From positions 1 through 64,000 of the forward strand of contig CAMBRK010000014.1 of NCBI GenBank assembly GCA_945870185.1: DNA of 64,000 nt, given 5' to 3'. This stretch comes from Aureispira sp. CCB-QB1 (GTDB taxonomy: Bacteria; Bacteroidota; Bacteroidia; Chitinophagales; Saprospiraceae). Position 1 is the first letter of the stretch. The number at the start of each line of letters is the position of its first letter. The position numbers and the translations under genes are program-made. A model generated the notes under the pieces. That model worked only from the letters and a program-made list of their open reading frames with translations, was not told where the DNA came from and searched no databases. Shown in pieces: positions 62,543 to 64,000 of this stretch.

Positions 62543-63964
62543 ATGTATAAGATTTTCAATTCCATGTTATGGGTACTTTTAATTGTTTTTATGTTTCAAA
62601 GTCCATCTTTCAGTCAAGAAATCAGACTTAAATCTTTTGCCAAAGGCTTTATCAAGCCTGTCGATATTACTTCAACAGGTGTAGCAGGTGACTCTCGTCT
62701 ATTTGTCACTGAAAAAGATGGGAAGATTAAAATCCTTATGGAAGATGGAAGCATACTCCCTAAACCTTTTTTAGACATAGATCCCAAGGTAAATTCTCAA
62801 GCCAATGAAAGAGGCTTATTAGGTTTGGCTTTTCACCCACAATACAAAGAAAACGGATATTTTTTCGTTCATTATACCAATAATAGTGGACATAGTACCA
62901 TTTCACGATTTAAAGTGAGTGCCAATGATGGCAATGCTTCATCTTCGGATAGTGAAAAAATCATCTTAGTGGTCAACCAACCATTCAATAATCATAATGC
63001 TGGTGATCTAGAGTTTGGCAAAAATGGATATCTTTACATAGGCATGGGCGACGGTGGAAATGGTGGAGACCCTGGAAACAGATCACAAAACCCAAAAGAT
63101 TTACTGGGAAAATTGCTTAGGATTGATGTAGATACTGAAGATGTACCTTACAAAATCCCTGCAAGTAATCCTTATGTTAACAGAACAGATACACTTCCTG
63201 AAATTTGGGCACTTGGCCTTCGCAATCCATGGCGAATCAGTATAGATCCTGTAAGTAATGATTTATGGATAGCGGATGTGGGACAGGATAAATGGGAAGA
63301 AGTCAATGTGGCTAATGCAGACTTGGGTAAACTGAATTACGGTTGGAGATGCTATGAAGGTGATGCAAAATTTAATTTTTCCACTTGTAAAGATGCCACT
63401 CCTTTTCATAGACCGGTGCACGTATATGCCAATCAATTCAATATAGGATGTTCAGTAACGGGTGGTTTTGTGTATCGTGGCAGTAAGCATCCAAACTTAG
63501 TAGGCAGATATATCTACGCTGACTTTTGTACTGGAATATTCTGGAGTATTGAAAAAAATAATGCCGGAACGTATGTTAACAAACAAATTGGAGACTTTGA
63601 AGAAATGGAGTTTGCCACTTTTGGTACTGATCACTTAGGTGAACTTTATGTCGCTGGGTTGGGCAATGGTACGATTTATAAAGTCGAGTCAATAACATCC
63701 AACACCCAAGAATCAGTAAGCGATACCGAAATCAAATTGCACCCGAATCCTGTTGGAGATATGATTACCATAAGTTCGGATGTTATCCAATTTCAAAATA
63801 CCATATGGACTATTGTAGGTATAGATTCCAAAGTCACTATAGTTCCAAAAATCATTAGCATAGATACACATAGCATGCAGTTGGATGTAAGAGATCTTCC
63901 ACCTGGTATGTATATGACCCAAGAAAAGTATAGCGGCATCAAGACTAAATTTGTAAAGTTGTAG
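62543..63964 (+). CDS. PQQ-dependent sugar dehydrogenase-like protein with T9SS sorting domain
   Basis: 473 aa. A signal peptide is followed by a six-bladed propeller of the glucose/sorbosone dehydrogenase (PF07995-type) family: RGLLGLAFHP, FNNHNAGDLEFG, YLYIGMGDGGNGGDPG, LRNPWRISIDP and TGGFVYRGSKHP. The last ~80 residues (LHPNPVGDMITIS... LPPGMYMTQ) are a T9SS type A sorting domain, so export to the cell surface is predicted. Likely an oxidoreductase of sugars or aldoses; PQQ use is inferred from family. Confidence 0.92.
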   Translation: MYKIFNSMLWVLLIVFMFQSPSFSQEIRLKSFAKGFIKPVDITSTGVAGDSRLFVTEKDGKIKILMEDGSILPKPFLDIDPKVNSQANERGLLGLAFHPQYKENGYFFVHYTNNSGHSTISRFKVSANDGNASSSDSEKIILVVNQPFNNHNAGDLEFGKNGYLYIGMGDGGNGGDPGNRSQNPKDLLGKLLRIDVDTEDVPYKIPASNPYVNRTDTLPEIWALGLRNPWRISIDPVSNDLWIADVGQDKWEEVNVANADLGKLNYGWRCYEGDAKFNFSTCKDATPFHRPVHVYANQFNIGCSVTGGFVYRGSKHPNLVGRYIYADFCTGIFWSIEKNNAGTYVNKQIGDFEEMEFATFGTDHLGELYVAGLGNGTIYKVESITSNTQESVSDTEIKLHPNPVGDMITISSDVIQFQNTIWTIVGIDSKVTIVPKIISIDTHSMQLDVRDLPPGMYMTQEKYSGIKTKFVKL

Positions 63965-64000
63965 TAATTTTTTAAGGTGAATCTACTTTAGGAACAAATA

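Overview
The window is a contiguous piece of a low-GC Bacteroidota chromosome, most likely from the class Saprospiria. Four things point there: -7 boxes of the form TAnnTTTG instead of sigma70 boxes; a type IX secretion (T9SS) sorting tail and SprB-type repeats; an ECF sigma / FecR / TonB-receptor / DUF4249 operon; and the asparagine-rich CNDGNAATVND...CVC insert in a DUF5689 lipoprotein, a motif I associate with Saprospiraceae. No phage, plasmid or CRISPR array is visible. Most of the window is housekeeping and surface genes, with a few mobile or repeat features.

Layout. 1-155 is one copy of a 155-bp repeat whose inverted partner lies at 20437-20591. 0.5-10 kb holds ferredoxin, AnmK, an SDR, a DUF429 protein, tRNA-Leu(GAG), an IS200-like transposase with flanking hairpins, RlmF, RecX, a HAD phosphatase, PyrD and several unknowns. 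10.4-15.8 kb is the tryptophan locus: a leader peptide with three Trp codons and an attenuator, then trpE, a four-helix-bundle gene between GATC-rich 8-bp repeat arrays, trpG (read through one of those arrays), trpD, trpC and trpF. trpB and trpA are not in the window. 15.9-20.3 kb holds an orphan CoA-transferase A subunit, a Popeye-like cNMP-binding gene broken by two T-run frameshifts, FolP, a TPMT-like methyltransferase and an M23 peptidase.

20.6-25.1 kb is a DNA-metabolism block on the minus strand: a 1118-aa helicase with a PD-(D/E)XK nuclease domain and two SSB paralogues, preceded by a 10-bp-phased CGTTT array. 25.7-36 kb holds an AsmA-like protein, two AT-rich secreted proteins of unknown function, an AlkB-type hydroxylase, a beta-helix lipoprotein and arginine deiminase. 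36-43.4 kb contains a TonB receptor and DUF5689 lipoprotein divergent from a secreted EEP-family nuclease/phosphatase. 43.5-49.8 kb holds an OmpA/SprB/propeller protein, a reprolysin-like metalloprotease and a nonsense-riddled duplicate of that protease's tail. 50-58 kb has DoxX-GH3, CvpA, and a sigma/anti-sigma/TonB/DUF4249 surface-signalling unit. 58-64 kb has a GNAT enzyme, an alpha/beta hydrolase, a SulP transporter, an omega-amidase-type nitrilase and a T9SS-exported sugar dehydrogenase.

Most notable points: the trp attenuator; the 8-bp array that supplies the only start of trpG and so could switch its frame; the broken Popeye-like gene; the inverted repeat pair with a related hairpin next to the transposase; the phased array upstream of the SSB/helicase block; and the pseudogene sharing a 46-bp identical block with its parent.
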